The notes beneath the pieces are model-generated. The model saw nothing but the letters and a program-made list of their open reading frames with translations. It did not search any database and was not told the DNA's origin. DNA of 64,000 nt from Chitinophaga ginsengisegetis (GTDB taxonomy: Bacteria; Bacteroidota; Bacteroidia; Chitinophagales; Chitinophagaceae). This document shows, piece by piece, positions 27,404-37,024 of the stretch. Each line of letters starts with the position of its first letter. Position 1 is the first letter of the stretch. Location: positions 62,001 to 126,000 of the forward strand of contig NZ_FUZZ01000005.1 of NCBI RefSeq assembly GCF_900168065.1, in the 5' to 3' direction. A program made the translations under genes and the position numbers.

Positions 27404-29284
27404 ATGCGTATGAACAAAATTATCTATAGCCTGCTGTTGCTGTTGGGGGTAAACACCATCGCATCAGCACAGGAATTGTATATGCCCCGTAACATTAAAC
27501 AGGCATATGTGAACGGAACCCGCGACAAGAGCGGCGCACCGGGCAAACACTACTGGCAGAACAAAGGGGTATACAATATCCAACTGGCTGTAAACCCGCC
27601 CAACCGCAAAGTAACCGGCAGCGAAACTATCAGCTACGTGAACAACAGTCCCAATACATTAAAAACAATTGTACTCCGGCTGATCGTGAACCTGCATAAA
27701 TACCAGGCTCCCCGTTCAGGTTATGTGAGCAAGAACTTTTTAACGGATGGCATCACCATCGATACACTGGTGATTAATGGCGAAACGCTGAAGTTCAATA
27801 ATGATGTAGGCACGCTCTCGCATGTGGTATTGCCAAAACCATTGCAGCCGAAAGACAGCCTCCAACTGCAAATCAGCTGGCATTACGACCTGTCTGTACA
27901 AAGCGGCCGGGAAGGCATGCTGGACAGCACCTCCGTTTTCATGGCCTATGCTTATCCCCGCGTATCTGTATACGACGACTACAACGGCTGGGACGCATTG
28001 GATCACACCGACCGGGTAGAGTTTTACAGCGACTTCAACGACTACAACGTATCGGTAACAGTGCCAAAGAACTTCGTAGTGTGGGGTACCGGCGATCTGC
28101 AAAATGCTTCTGAAGTACTACAACCTGATTTCGCAAAACGTTTGCAGCAATCTTACACTGCAGATAGTGTAATGCACATCGCTACGCTTGATGAAATGCA
28201 GCGCAACGTAGTTACCCGCCAGAACAACACGAACACCTGGAAATTTAAAGCCACACATATCGCCGATGTTACCTTTGCGGCCAGCAGCCATTATGTATGG
28301 GATGCCGCCAGCGTAATCGTGGACAGCAGCATCATGCGCCGCGCCAGCGTACAGGCCGCGTTTAATGATACATCCACCGATTTCCATCACTCCGTGGCGT
28401 TTTCACAAAACGCACTGGGATGGTTCTCTCATCAGTGGCCGGGCGTACCGTATCCCTTTCCGGTAATGACGGCCGTGCAGGGCTTTGCAGATATGGAATA
28501 CCCTATGATGGTAAACGATGGCTCGGTAGGAGATGACCTCGGTTTTGCGCAATTAGTGCAGGACCACGAAATAGCGCATACCTATTTCCCTTTTTACATG
28601 GGCATCAACGAAAGCCGCTACGCCTTTATGGATGAAGGCTGGGCCACCACTTTTGAATACCTCATCGGTATTGCGGAAAAAGGAAAGGAATCAGCAGATA
28701 ACTTCTACAAAAAATTCAGGGTCACCAAATACATCTTTGATCCTTCCACGGAAGAAGACCAGCCTATCATTTCCATGTCCAACCAGGTAAGCGGAATGGG
28801 CTACAGCAACAATTCCTATGGCAAAGCATCCTTGTCGTATCTCGCAGTGAAGGATCTGCTGGGGGATAAGCGGTTCAGGAAATGCCTGCACGCCTATATG
28901 GATAACTGGCATGGAAAACATCCCATCCCCTGGGATTACTTCTATTCCTTCAATACGGCGGCGGGTGAAAACCTTAACTGGTTCTGGAATAACTGGTTCT
29001 TCAGTAATAATTACATCGATCTTACTTTATCAGATGTAAAACAAACAGGTAAAAGCATTAAGGTGAAAATAACCAATACCGGCGGCTTCGCTGTTCCGTT
29101 TGATGTGATCGTTACCTTTACGGATGGCAGCACGGCTACCCATCATCAAACACCGGCGGTATGGAAAGCCAATACAAAGGCTACGGTGCTGGATCTGGCA
29201 GTGAAGAAAGAAGTAACCGCCGTGCGGCTGGATGGTAACCTGTTTATGGATGCCAATGCAAAAGATAATAGCTGGAAGAAATAA
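27404..29284 (+). CDS. secreted M1-family metallopeptidase (aminopeptidase-like)
   Basis: 626 residues with a signal peptide (MNKIIYSLLLLLGVNTIASA). The catalytic zinc site is visible: HEIAH at residues 388-392 (HExxH) and the third ligand Glu at 411 in FMDEGWA, exactly 19 residues on. The substrate-N-terminus binding region GFADMEYPMM replaces the usual GAMEN motif. Long N-terminal beta-domain, catalytic domain and an additional C-terminal beta-sandwich complete the M1 layout. It likely cleaves peptides in the periplasm or outside. Its regulation is not evident. Confidence 0.87.
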   Translation: MRMNKIIYSLLLLLGVNTIASAQELYMPRNIKQAYVNGTRDKSGAPGKHYWQNKGVYNIQLAVNPPNRKVTGSETISYVNNSPNTLKTIVLRLIVNLHKYQAPRSGYVSKNFLTDGITIDTLVINGETLKFNNDVGTLSHVVLPKPLQPKDSLQLQISWHYDLSVQSGREGMLDSTSVFMAYAYPRVSVYDDYNGWDALDHTDRVEFYSDFNDYNVSVTVPKNFVVWGTGDLQNASEVLQPDFAKRLQQSYTADSVMHIATLDEMQRNVVTRQNNTNTWKFKATHIADVTFAASSHYVWDAASVIVDSSIMRRASVQAAFNDTSTDFHHSVAFSQNALGWFSHQWPGVPYPFPVMTAVQGFADMEYPMMVNDGSVGDDLGFAQLVQDHEIAHTYFPFYMGINESRYAFMDEGWATTFEYLIGIAEKGKESADNFYKKFRVTKYIFDPSTEEDQPIISMSNQVSGMGYSNNSYGKASLSYLAVKDLLGDKRFRKCLHAYMDNWHGKHPIPWDYFYSFNTAAGENLNWFWNNWFFSNNYIDLTLSDVKQTGKSIKVKITNTGGFAVPFDVIVTFTDGSTATHHQTPAVWKANTKATVLDLAVKKEVTAVRLDGNLFMDANAKDNSWKK

Positions 29285-29317
29285 TACGGGAGAGGGGACC
29301 GCATCACGCGATTCCCT

Positions 29318-29977
29318 TTATTCTTCTTTCAACAGGCCGTTAATTTTACAATACTCCACGGCTTCTTCAATACTATTCACCTGGAACTTGCGCAGGATGT
29401 TCATCCGGTGCGCTTCAATAGTGCGGATGCTGATGTTCAGCGATTCAGCAATATCTTTATTATTAAGTCCCTGGCTGATCATACGCATGATCTGCTCCTC
29501 GCGGCGGGAAAGGGAGATCTCCTGCGTGCCGCCATTGCCGGGCGTTTGTTTGGCATCAAGATATTTCTTTACGAGGATATCGCTTACTTCCCCGATAAAA
29601 TAATATTTACCCTGGTGGATAGTGCGGATAGCGCTGAGGAATATTTTATTGCTGGTATCTTTCAATATATAACCGCTGGCGCCCATCTCAAGGGCCGCTG
29701 CTACATAGTCGGGTTCGTCAAAAAGACTAAAGAACAGGATTCTGCCGCGGGGATTTTTTTCCAGCAGGCGGGTACTGGTTTCCAGGCCGTTCATACCGGG
29801 CATACGGATATCCATGATAATTACATCTGGTTGGATGGTGGCTAACTGTTGCAGCGCATCTTCGCCACTGCTGGCTTCTCCCGTCACTTCCATGTCGGCT
29901 TCGCTGTTGATAAGCTGTTTAAGGCCGTTCCGGAATATTTCATGATCATCTACTAAAAAAACGCCTATTTTTTTCAT
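29318..29977 (-). CDS. NarL/LuxR-type response regulator
   Basis: 219 residues. The receiver domain holds the acidic pocket FLVDDHEIF, the phosphoacceptor Asp56 in IIMDIRMPGMNGLE and the conserved Lys in GYILKDTS. The C-terminal LuxR helix-turn-helix is complete (LSRREEQIMRMISQGLNNKD, then IAESLNISIRTIEAHRMNIL). It starts 3 bp after the stop of the histidine kinase gene, a standard two-component pair. The position at the end of the urt cluster suggests it responds to nitrogen status. Confidence 0.93.
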   Translation of the reverse strand: MKKIGVFLVDDHEIFRNGLKQLINSEADMEVTGEASSGEDALQQLATIQPDVIIMDIRMPGMNGLETSTRLLEKNPRGRILFFSLFDEPDYVAAALEMGASGYILKDTSNKIFLSAIRTIHQGKYYFIGEVSDILVKKYLDAKQTPGNGGTQEISLSRREEQIMRMISQGLNNKDIAESLNISIRTIEAHRMNILRKFQVNSIEEAVEYCKINGLLKEE

Positions 29978-29979
29978 TG

Positions 29980-31380
29980 CTAAAAAGTTATTGCCAACTG
30001 TACAATTGTTCCGGTGCCGGGTTGTGAATTGATCTGAAGCGTACCGCCCAGCAACTCCGCCCGTTCTTTCATATTACGGATGCCGTTTACTTTTTTTGCC
30101 TGCTCGGAGGAATATAGCTGCTGGCTGTCGAAATGAAAACCTTTGCCGTTATCCCTTATGGTCAGTTGCAGGAAATTGGCGGTGCCGTCAATATCTATTT
30201 CAATGGTATCCGCATCTGCATGCTTAATGGCATTGTTCAATGCCTCCTGCAAGATACGGTAAACGCCTGTCTTTACTTCCTTTGGCAGTGGCGCCGCCGC
30301 TAAGGTGTCTTCCAGCTGGAAGTCTATACCGGGAGCCGTTTGGCGGCATAGCTTTATCAGTTCATCAATAGCCGCCCGCAGGCCGAAATCTTCCAGCACA
30401 CTGGGCAACAGGTCCGCACAAATCCGTTTGGTTTCATTGATGATGCTGTACATCATGGTATTCACCATCGCAATTTCAGGATCGGGACGCATACTCCGGT
30501 CTTCTATCTGTTCCAGCTTCATACGCAGGCTGGTCAGCATCTGGCCGATGCCGTCATGTATTTCAGCGGCAATCCGTTTACGCTCTTTCTCCTGCCCGTT
30601 GATGATGGAATACGACCGTATACGCTGCTCCGTTTCCTGGCGCAGCAGTTTTTCCTGGTTGGCCAGCTGCACCTGCTCTGTTAACTTACGCGCCCGCTCT
30701 TCGGCATCTACCAGCCCGCGGATTATTTTCCGGATGCGGGTAGACAATGGGTAGAAGATCACCCCTGCTTCCAGCATCAGGGTGAAAAGCACCAGGCCCA
30801 ATACGATGTATTCAATTTCCTTCAGGTTACGGATCCGCTCTTTGGAAAAGCGGTCGTAGTCAAATACAATCAATTCCATGCCCAGCAGGTACGACTTCTC
30901 ATACGCCAGTATTGTTTGCACATACGGGCGGATATGCGCCGGCTTGAAGGCGCTGTCGCTGTACAATACCGTAATCATTTTACTGGCGGCATCCCATATT
31001 TCCTGGTGGGGGTTGCGGATAATCTCGAACATCTGCTTCAGCTCATCCTGGTCGTTCGCCGGTAAATTGAGAAAGTTACTGCCTGCCTGTAGGCCTTCGT
31101 GCGACTTCTGCCACTGCTTCAGCGTATTGATAAATTCTTTCCGGTTATCATCTATATCCCTGCCGGATTCCAGCAACAGCGCCAGTTTACTGAGCGTTTG
31201 ACTATACGTTCGCAGCTTTCCCGCAAAGTTGATCACATGCGAATCGTTCATCTGGTGGTTCAGCGCCTGCTGGATTTTTATCTGGCTGAATATGGACAAC
31301 AGCGCAATAGTAGTAAGCGCCACCGCGTAGAGGATGGTGAAGATCTTAAAAATACTTCTGTCTTCAGATACAGGATGCAT
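29980..31380 (-). CDS. histidine kinase with NarX/PilJ-like sensor region
   Basis: 466 residues. Transmembrane helix 1 (about 11-33) and 2 (about 190-211) enclose a ~155-residue sensor. Just after helix 1 lies NFAGKLRTYSQTLSKLALLL (about 51-70), which resembles the P-box/type IV pili domain of nitrate sensors NarX/NarQ (AGRQRMLSQ). A HisKA_3 domain (KRIAAEIHDGIGQMLTSLRM, phospho-His at about 275) and an HATPase domain (NNAIKHADADTIEI, DNGKGF) follow. It lies 36 bp downstream of urtE on the same strand, making it part of the urt transcription unit. Confidence 0.88.
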   Translation of the reverse strand: MHPVSEDRSIFKIFTILYAVALTTIALLSIFSQIKIQQALNHQMNDSHVINFAGKLRTYSQTLSKLALLLESGRDIDDNRKEFINTLKQWQKSHEGLQAGSNFLNLPANDQDELKQMFEIIRNPHQEIWDAASKMITVLYSDSAFKPAHIRPYVQTILAYEKSYLLGMELIVFDYDRFSKERIRNLKEIEYIVLGLVLFTLMLEAGVIFYPLSTRIRKIIRGLVDAEERARKLTEQVQLANQEKLLRQETEQRIRSYSIINGQEKERKRIAAEIHDGIGQMLTSLRMKLEQIEDRSMRPDPEIAMVNTMMYSIINETKRICADLLPSVLEDFGLRAAIDELIKLCRQTAPGIDFQLEDTLAAAPLPKEVKTGVYRILQEALNNAIKHADADTIEIDIDGTANFLQLTIRDNGKGFHFDSQQLYSSEQAKKVNGIRNMKERAELLGGTLQINSQPGTGTIVQLAITF

Positions 31381-31416
31381 AATGTTAAAGATAAATAAAA
31401 CCCACGCCCGGTAGTA

Positions 31417-32130
31417 TCATACCGCAATATGTTTTTCCAGTTCCGAGTGCTTCAGCTCTTCCGCGGTACCATCCAGCACCATCCGGCCACGATCCATAAA
31501 ATAGTAATGATCCGTTACCTGGTTGGCAAAGTCTATTTTTTGTTCCACCAATAATACAGATAATCCCTTTTGCTGTACCAGCTGTTGCAGGATACTGCCA
31601 ATTTCCTGCGCAATGGAAGGTTGTATACCTTCTGTAGGCTCATCGAGCAGCAGGAGGGAAGGGTTGCTGACCAGCGCCCTGGCAATAGACAGCTGTTGTT
31701 GCTGTCCGCCGCTGAGGTTACCGCCTGCGCGTTTGCGGAAATCTTTCAGGATGGGAAACAGGCTGTAGATCTCTTCTTCGGGGATCTTTGCTTTCCGGTC
31801 GGGATGCGCTTCCAGCCCCAGCAGCAGGTTTTCGTACACCGATAGCCTGGGGATAATTTCCCTGCCCTGCGGTACGTAAGCAATGCCGGCCTTTGCTTTT
31901 TTATGCGGCGGCAGCGCTGTAATGTTTTCGTTATTGAAAAGGATACTGCCTTCCTGTGCGGGCAGCAGCCCCATAATAGTTTTGAGCAGGGTGGTTTTCC
32001 CTACGCCATTGCGGCCCATCACCGTGGTAACGGCGCCTCTTTTTACGGAGAGGGTGGTGCCGCGCAAAATGATGCTCTGTCCGTATGCGGCAGAGATATT
32101 GTTAACAGTCAATACCGGTGTGTTCATCAT
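31417..32130 (-). CDS. urtE: urea ABC transporter ATP-binding protein UrtE
   Basis: 237 residues, typical of the LivF-like UrtE subunit. Walker A (GRNGVGKTTLLKTIM), Q-loop region, signature LSGGQQQQLSIARALVSNPS and Walker B (LLLLDEPTEGIQPS) are complete. The start ATG at 32130 overlaps the urtD stop (ATGA). Together with UrtD it forms the ATPase pair that drives urea uptake through UrtBC at the inner membrane. Confidence 0.94.
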   Translation of the reverse strand: MMNTPVLTVNNISAAYGQSIILRGTTLSVKRGAVTTVMGRNGVGKTTLLKTIMGLLPAQEGSILFNNENITALPPHKKAKAGIAYVPQGREIIPRLSVYENLLLGLEAHPDRKAKIPEEEIYSLFPILKDFRKRAGGNLSGGQQQQLSIARALVSNPSLLLLDEPTEGIQPSIAQEIGSILQQLVQQKGLSVLLVEQKIDFANQVTDHYYFMDRGRMVLDGTAEELKHSELEKHIAV

Positions 32131-32882
32131 AATGTTTCAAGTTGAGCGTTAGTACGGCCTAAGTAGCAATCTATTACCCGCTGGTCATTCTTAACTTCCG
32201 CGAAAGTGCCTTCCATCAGTCGTTTGCCGCGAACCAGTACAGTCACCAGTTCGTTGGCTATCTGTTCTACAAATTTCATATCATGTTCAATCACAATAAT
32301 GCTGTGCGCTTTGGATAACTCCAGCAGCAGCGCGCCGGTTTTCTCCGTTTCTTCGTCACTCATGCCGGCGGCAGGTTCATCTATCAGCATCAGGGTGGGG
32401 TCCTGCAACACCACGATGGCAATTTCCAGCCACTGCTTTTGTCCGTGCGAAAGATCGCCGGCCAGTTTATACATCACGTTGGTGAGCGATAATTTCACAG
32501 CCACGCTATGTATCCTGTCGGCCAGCGCTGGTGTGGATTTGAAGAAGAGGGAAGAAAAGATATCTTTCTTCATTTTGGCTGCCAGCAACAGGTTGTCGTG
32601 CACCGTTAGCCCCGGGAATACTGATGGCTTCTGGAATTTACGGCCTATGCCGGATTCTGCGATCTTTACTTCAGTTTTCCCTAAGATGGATTTGCCGTTG
32701 AAGAATATTTCTCCTTTGTCTGCTTTTGTTTTTCCGCAGATGATATCAAGGAAGGTGGACTTACCCGCTCCATTCGGACCAATGATCACACGTAGTTCTT
32801 TATCGCGCAAGCTGAAATGATCCAGGTTCAGTGCATGTACACCGCCAAATGATACCGCCAGGTTGTTTACGTTTAGTAGCAT
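32127..32882 (-). CDS. urtD: urea ABC transporter ATP-binding protein UrtD
   Basis: 251 residues, LivG-like. Walker A (IIGPNGAGKSTFLDIICG), signature DLSHGQKQWLEIAIVVLQDP (the SHGQKQW variant of UrtD) and Walker B (LMLIDEPAAGMSDEE) are complete. IGRKFQKPSVFPGLTVHDN is the typical Q-loop/start of the helical domain. It sits between urtC (start 2 bp away) and urtE in an unbroken operon. The UrtD/UrtE pair uses two different ATPases, as in the known urt systems. Confidence 0.95.
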   Translation of the reverse strand: MLLNVNNLAVSFGGVHALNLDHFSLRDKELRVIIGPNGAGKSTFLDIICGKTKADKGEIFFNGKSILGKTEVKIAESGIGRKFQKPSVFPGLTVHDNLLLAAKMKKDIFSSLFFKSTPALADRIHSVAVKLSLTNVMYKLAGDLSHGQKQWLEIAIVVLQDPTLMLIDEPAAGMSDEETEKTGALLLELSKAHSIIVIEHDMKFVEQIANELVTVLVRGKRLMEGTFAEVKNDQRVIDCYLGRTNAQLETL

Positions 32883-32883
32883 A

Positions 32884-33963
32884 TCAGTGGGTAGTTTGAG
32901 GTGTTTTAAACCGGGTAGGGGAAAATCGTTGTTTGATACTTTCCAGCAGACCCATAAATCCTTTGTCGAAATATAATACCGTGATCACAAACAGGAAGCC
33001 CAGTATAAACAACCACGAATCCGGGAACAAACTGGTGCAGATGCTATAGAGGAAGTTCACCAGTAAAGCCCCTAGCACGGCGCCTTTCAGATTACCCCTG
33101 CCGCCGAGTGCCACCCACATCACCATTTCTACCGATGCCTTTACATCCATACGGCCGGGTGTGATGATACCTGTTTGCGGCAGGTATAACATACCGCCTA
33201 CGGCGGCTAACAGTGCCGCCACTACGAAAACAGCCAGCTTGTAATCCACTACCTTATAGGCTGCATAGCTGATGCGCGATTCGCTGTCGCGGATGGCCTG
33301 CAACACTTTCCCGAACTTGGAGTTGGTAATCCGGTAACAGAAAAAGTAAGCGGCACACAATACCGCAAAGGAGATCATGTACAGTGCCAGTTTTACGGAA
33401 GATGAGGACAGGCTGTAACCCAGCAGGGTGTTAAAATCGGTAAGACCGTTGGTACCACCAAGATTGGTTTCATTCCGTAAAAAGATGAGCCACATCGCCA
33501 GCGTAAGCGCCTGCGTGATGATGGCCATGTACACGCCTTTGATCCGGCTTCTGAACAGCACAAACCCTATCACAAAAGCAAAGAGGGCGGGGATCAGCAG
33601 GCATAGCGCCAGCGACCAGCCAAAGGAATGAAACGGTTGCCAGAATAACGGTAACGTATCTATTTTATTCCACGCCATAAAGTCGGGCAATACGGCGCCC
33701 GCCGCTACTGTTTTCTTTAGCAGCAGATGCATGGCAATGCCATAGCTGCCTAAGCAAAAGAAGAACGCCTGGCACATGGAAAGGATGCCGGTATAACCCC
33801 AGATGAGGTCAATACCCAGCGCCGCTATGGCAAAGCAGAAGTACCGCCCCCAAACGGAAATGGTATTCACGGATAAAAGCCCCGACAGGTAACCTGCCGG
33901 CAACAGGATCGCAAAAATTGCGATGAATAAGATATAATACAGTGGATTGTTTTTCGTTTTCAT
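32884..33963 (-). CDS. urtC: urea ABC transporter permease UrtC
   Basis: 359 residues, LivM-like permease with about 9-10 hydrophobic segments. FAIAALGIDLIWGYTGILSM and the LGGTNGLTDFNTLLGYSL stretch are characteristic of UrtC, including the conserved GGTNGL motif. The gene stops one base before the urtD start and follows urtB by 11 bp. It forms the inner-membrane channel with UrtB. A duplicated piece of permease-type ORFs on the opposite strand is only antisense shadow. Confidence 0.93.
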   Translation of the reverse strand: MKTKNNPLYYILFIAIFAILLPAGYLSGLLSVNTISVWGRYFCFAIAALGIDLIWGYTGILSMCQAFFFCLGSYGIAMHLLLKKTVAAGAVLPDFMAWNKIDTLPLFWQPFHSFGWSLALCLLIPALFAFVIGFVLFRSRIKGVYMAIITQALTLAMWLIFLRNETNLGGTNGLTDFNTLLGYSLSSSSVKLALYMISFAVLCAAYFFCYRITNSKFGKVLQAIRDSESRISYAAYKVVDYKLAVFVVAALLAAVGGMLYLPQTGIITPGRMDVKASVEMVMWVALGGRGNLKGAVLGALLVNFLYSICTSLFPDSWLFILGFLFVITVLYFDKGFMGLLESIKQRFSPTRFKTPQTTH

Positions 33964-33974
33964 ATGCCAGGTTT

Positions 33975-35618
33975 TTAATCTTCCGCAACGCGGCCTTTGT
34001 CAGGAAATAAGCCTTTGGGTTTATACTGCATGAACAGCATAATAAACACCAGGATAAACACTTTGCCGTATACCGCCTGGAAAAAGGACTCTGATATTTT
34101 GGTGAAGAAGCCAATGCCCAACCCGGAGAAGATAGTGCCGGCGAGTTTGCCCACACCTCCTGTTACTACCACCAGGAAAGAATCTACAATATAAGTTTGT
34201 CCCATATCGGGCACCACGTTGCCAATCAGTGTAATGGCGCAACCGGCCAGTCCGGCCAGCCCGGAGCCAATAAAGAAAGTGATGGATGCCACGCGCCTGG
34301 TTTCTATGCCCAGGCAGGCGCTCATCTGCCGGTTTTGTGTAACCGCCCTGATCTGTAATCCCAGCCTGCTGCGATAAAGCATCAGGTATGTGAACACTAC
34401 CATCAGCAGCGTTAGCACAATAATAAAAATGCGGTTATAGGGTAAGGTGAGATGTGGAGATACCTGCCATCCTCCGGACAACAGCTGCGGGGTTTTCACC
34501 GCCGTAAGATCTCCGAAAAGTAAACGGGCCGTTTGTATCAGTATTAAACTAACGCCCCACGTTGCCAACAGGCTTTCCAGCGGTTTGGCATACAGGTGGC
34601 GGATTACCAGCCGTTCCAGTATCCATCCCATTGCGCCGGCTATCATGAAAGAAAGTGGCAGTGCGGCGAGGAAGAAGAGATCTGTTTGTGGTATGCCCAG
34701 TGTATGGGTAAAAAATACCTGCGTGCAATAAGTGGTGTAGGCGCCTATCATCATAAACTCGCCGTGCGCCATGTTAATGATGCCTGCCAGTCCGTATACA
34801 ATAGAAAGCCCCAGTGCAATCAGAATAAGGATGCTGCCAAGACTCAACCCGCTGAAGAAATTCTGGATCCTTTGCAGGCTGTCGTAGCGCTTCTCCAGGC
34901 TGATGGCCTGTGCTGCGGCATAGTGGGCCGTTTCCTGGTTTAAGAACCCGGCTTTGGCGTAGTTCCGCAGCAGCACGGGTGCATTGTCGCTCCAGTTGTC
35001 GCCGATACTATCTATATACGCTTTGGCGGCGGCGGTGCTGGTGGCGCTGTATAAGCGGGCGGCGTAGAGTACATCTTTACCGGTACGCCGTGCATCGGCA
35101 TTGGATTCCTTTGCCAGTGCGGCCTGCAGGATGCTGAGTGTGGCGCTGTCGCCGGTATTTTTCAGCTGTGTATATGCCAGGATCCTTTTTTGCGCATCGT
35201 TGCTGAAGAGGTTCAGCAGCGGCGCGATACCTGCCAGTTGCAGCCGGTCGGCGCGCGGAATGTCTACCGTTTGCAGGGCGGACAATGGTAACAGCAGCGG
35301 TTGCCCGCTGCTGTTGGTAAGGAGTATATTATCGGGATAAAGGGAATAAAGCCGGTAGGTTCCTTCTCCGGTCGGTTTGCTGTCCACCGTTACCGCTTTA
35401 TGATCCAGCAGGTACAGCTTTTTATCATTGATCGCTATCAGCAAAGGAAAGGTGGCCGGTATCCGGAGAGCGGCCAGTCTGCCAATAGCTTGCGTGCGCA
35501 CGGAGTCGTTGGGTGGTTGCAGCAGCTGTGCGGTGTAAATGGAAGCGCTGTCCTGTGCTGCTACTTTTAGCGGCAGCAACAGCAAGCAGCACATCAGCAT
35601 CCGTAAGGAGATTTTCAT
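33975..35618 (-). CDS. urtB: urea ABC transporter permease UrtB
   Basis: 547 residues from the ATG at 35618 (MKISLRMLMCCLLLLPLKVA), a signal peptide, as in other full-length UrtB proteins with a long periplasmic N-terminal domain. Residues ~30-240 are that soluble domain, and the C-terminal ~300 residues are the LivH-like permease, with LGLSIVYGLAGIINMAHGEF and VVTGGVGKLAGTIFSGLGIG. The listed frame upstream of the signal peptide has no family support. It follows urtA in the operon, separated by 53 bp. Confidence 0.93.
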   Translation of the reverse strand: MKISLRMLMCCLLLLPLKVAAQDSASIYTAQLLQPPNDSVRTQAIGRLAALRIPATFPLLIAINDKKLYLLDHKAVTVDSKPTGEGTYRLYSLYPDNILLTNSSGQPLLLPLSALQTVDIPRADRLQLAGIAPLLNLFSNDAQKRILAYTQLKNTGDSATLSILQAALAKESNADARRTGKDVLYAARLYSATSTAAAKAYIDSIGDNWSDNAPVLLRNYAKAGFLNQETAHYAAAQAISLEKRYDSLQRIQNFFSGLSLGSILILIALGLSIVYGLAGIINMAHGEFMMIGAYTTYCTQVFFTHTLGIPQTDLFFLAALPLSFMIAGAMGWILERLVIRHLYAKPLESLLATWGVSLILIQTARLLFGDLTAVKTPQLLSGGWQVSPHLTLPYNRIFIIVLTLLMVVFTYLMLYRSRLGLQIRAVTQNRQMSACLGIETRRVASITFFIGSGLAGLAGCAITLIGNVVPDMGQTYIVDSFLVVVTGGVGKLAGTIFSGLGIGFFTKISESFFQAVYGKVFILVFIMLFMQYKPKGLFPDKGRVAED

Positions 35619-35671
35619 CGCGTCGTATTTGATAAGTTGGAAATAGCCTGTCTTTTGTAAAAGGTATCCGC

Positions 35672-36979
35672 CTATTTTTTGGCGTAAGTACCGTTGTGGT
35701 TTACCCAGTCGCAATCTTTATCAGGAGAGGTTAACGGCGACCATGGTTGCGGATCCACGAGCCCTTCAGATTTCCAGATGATATCAAATTGTCCGTCGGG
35801 TTTTATTTCGCCGATCACTACCGGTTTTGCCAGGTGATGATTTCTGGGGTCCATTTTAACCAGTCCGTCGGGAGAAGGGTAATCCAGTCCGTATAATGCG
35901 TTGCGTACTTTTGATACATCGAAGGAACCTGCTTTTTCAGCGGCTTTAGCCCAGAGATAAACACCGGTGTAAGCCCAGCAGATAGGGTCGTCTGTTACTC
36001 TTTTATCGCCGCCGGGTAGTCCTTTTTTCGCGCAGAAGGCTTTGAAGTCGGCTACAAACTTTTTGTTTTCGGGCAGGTCGTTCGACTGGAAGTAGTTCCA
36101 TGCTGCGAGGTGTCCTACCAGGAATTCCGTGTCCATAGAGCGGAGCTCATCTTCTGCCACAGAAAAAGCCATGATGGGGCAGGTAGCGGAAGAAAGGCCC
36201 TGGTTGGCGAATTCTTTATAGAAAGGCACATTGGAATCGCCGTTGATAGTAGAAAGGATACAGGCTTTACCATCTGCTGCAAAGCGTTTTACTTTAGAGA
36301 TGATGGTTTGATAATCCTGGTGGTGGAACGGCGTATATTCTTCAATGATATTTTCTTTCGGGATGCCTTTGGAAAGCAGGTAGGCTTTCAGGATTTTGTT
36401 GGCGGTGCGGGGAAACACATAATCTGTTCCCAGCAGGTAAAACTTTTTATAGCCGCCGCCTTTTTCGCTCATGAGGTATTCCGCCGCCGGGATCAGTTGT
36501 TGGTTAGGTGTGGCGCCAGTGTAGATCACGCTGTTGGAGCATTCTTCCCCTTCATATTGTACCGGGTAAAAGAGGAGGCCATTGTTCTGCTCAAATACGG
36601 GCAGCACTGATTTACGGGATACGGAGGTCCAGCAGCCAAATACGGCAGATACTTTTTTATCGATCAGCAGTTCTTTGGCTTTTTCTGCAAACAGGTCCCA
36701 GTCGGACGCCGGATCTACAATCACCGGTTCTATTTGTTTGCCGAGTACGCCGCCTTTGGCATTGATTTCATCTACCGCCATTTGTACCGCATCTCTTAAA
36801 GATACTTCAGAGATGGCCATTGTGCCGCTGAGGGAGTGGAGTACGCCTATTTTAACTGTTTCTTTGGCAGTGGCAGAGTCGCTGCTGCCGGCTTTCCCGG
36901 CGCTGTTATTACAGGAAGAAAAGAGTGCAGTAGCGCCGAGTAGCAGGATGGGTAGTTGTTTCAGGAAAGCGTTTCTCAT
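35672..36979 (-). CDS. urtA: urea ABC transporter substrate-binding protein UrtA
   Basis: 435 residues with a lipoprotein signal peptide (LLLGATALFSSCNNS), so the protein is anchored in the periplasm. The family is certain from KIGVLHSLSGTMAISE, VFGCWTSVSRKSVLPVFE, and especially LLFYPVQYEGEECSNSVIYT and GATPNQQLIPAAEYLMSE, which are typical of urea-binding UrtA proteins. It delivers urea to UrtBC. No urease genes lie within the window, so how the urea is used is unknown from here. Confidence 0.95.
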   Translation of the reverse strand: MRNAFLKQLPILLLGATALFSSCNNSAGKAGSSDSATAKETVKIGVLHSLSGTMAISEVSLRDAVQMAVDEINAKGGVLGKQIEPVIVDPASDWDLFAEKAKELLIDKKVSAVFGCWTSVSRKSVLPVFEQNNGLLFYPVQYEGEECSNSVIYTGATPNQQLIPAAEYLMSEKGGGYKKFYLLGTDYVFPRTANKILKAYLLSKGIPKENIIEEYTPFHHQDYQTIISKVKRFAADGKACILSTINGDSNVPFYKEFANQGLSSATCPIMAFSVAEDELRSMDTEFLVGHLAAWNYFQSNDLPENKKFVADFKAFCAKKGLPGGDKRVTDDPICWAYTGVYLWAKAAEKAGSFDVSKVRNALYGLDYPSPDGLVKMDPRNHHLAKPVVIGEIKPDGQFDIIWKSEGLVDPQPWSPLTSPDKDCDWVNHNGTYAKK

Positions 36980-37024
36980 GTGTTGTATTATTTTATAAAG
37001 AAGATGAATGAATGCGTATGTCCT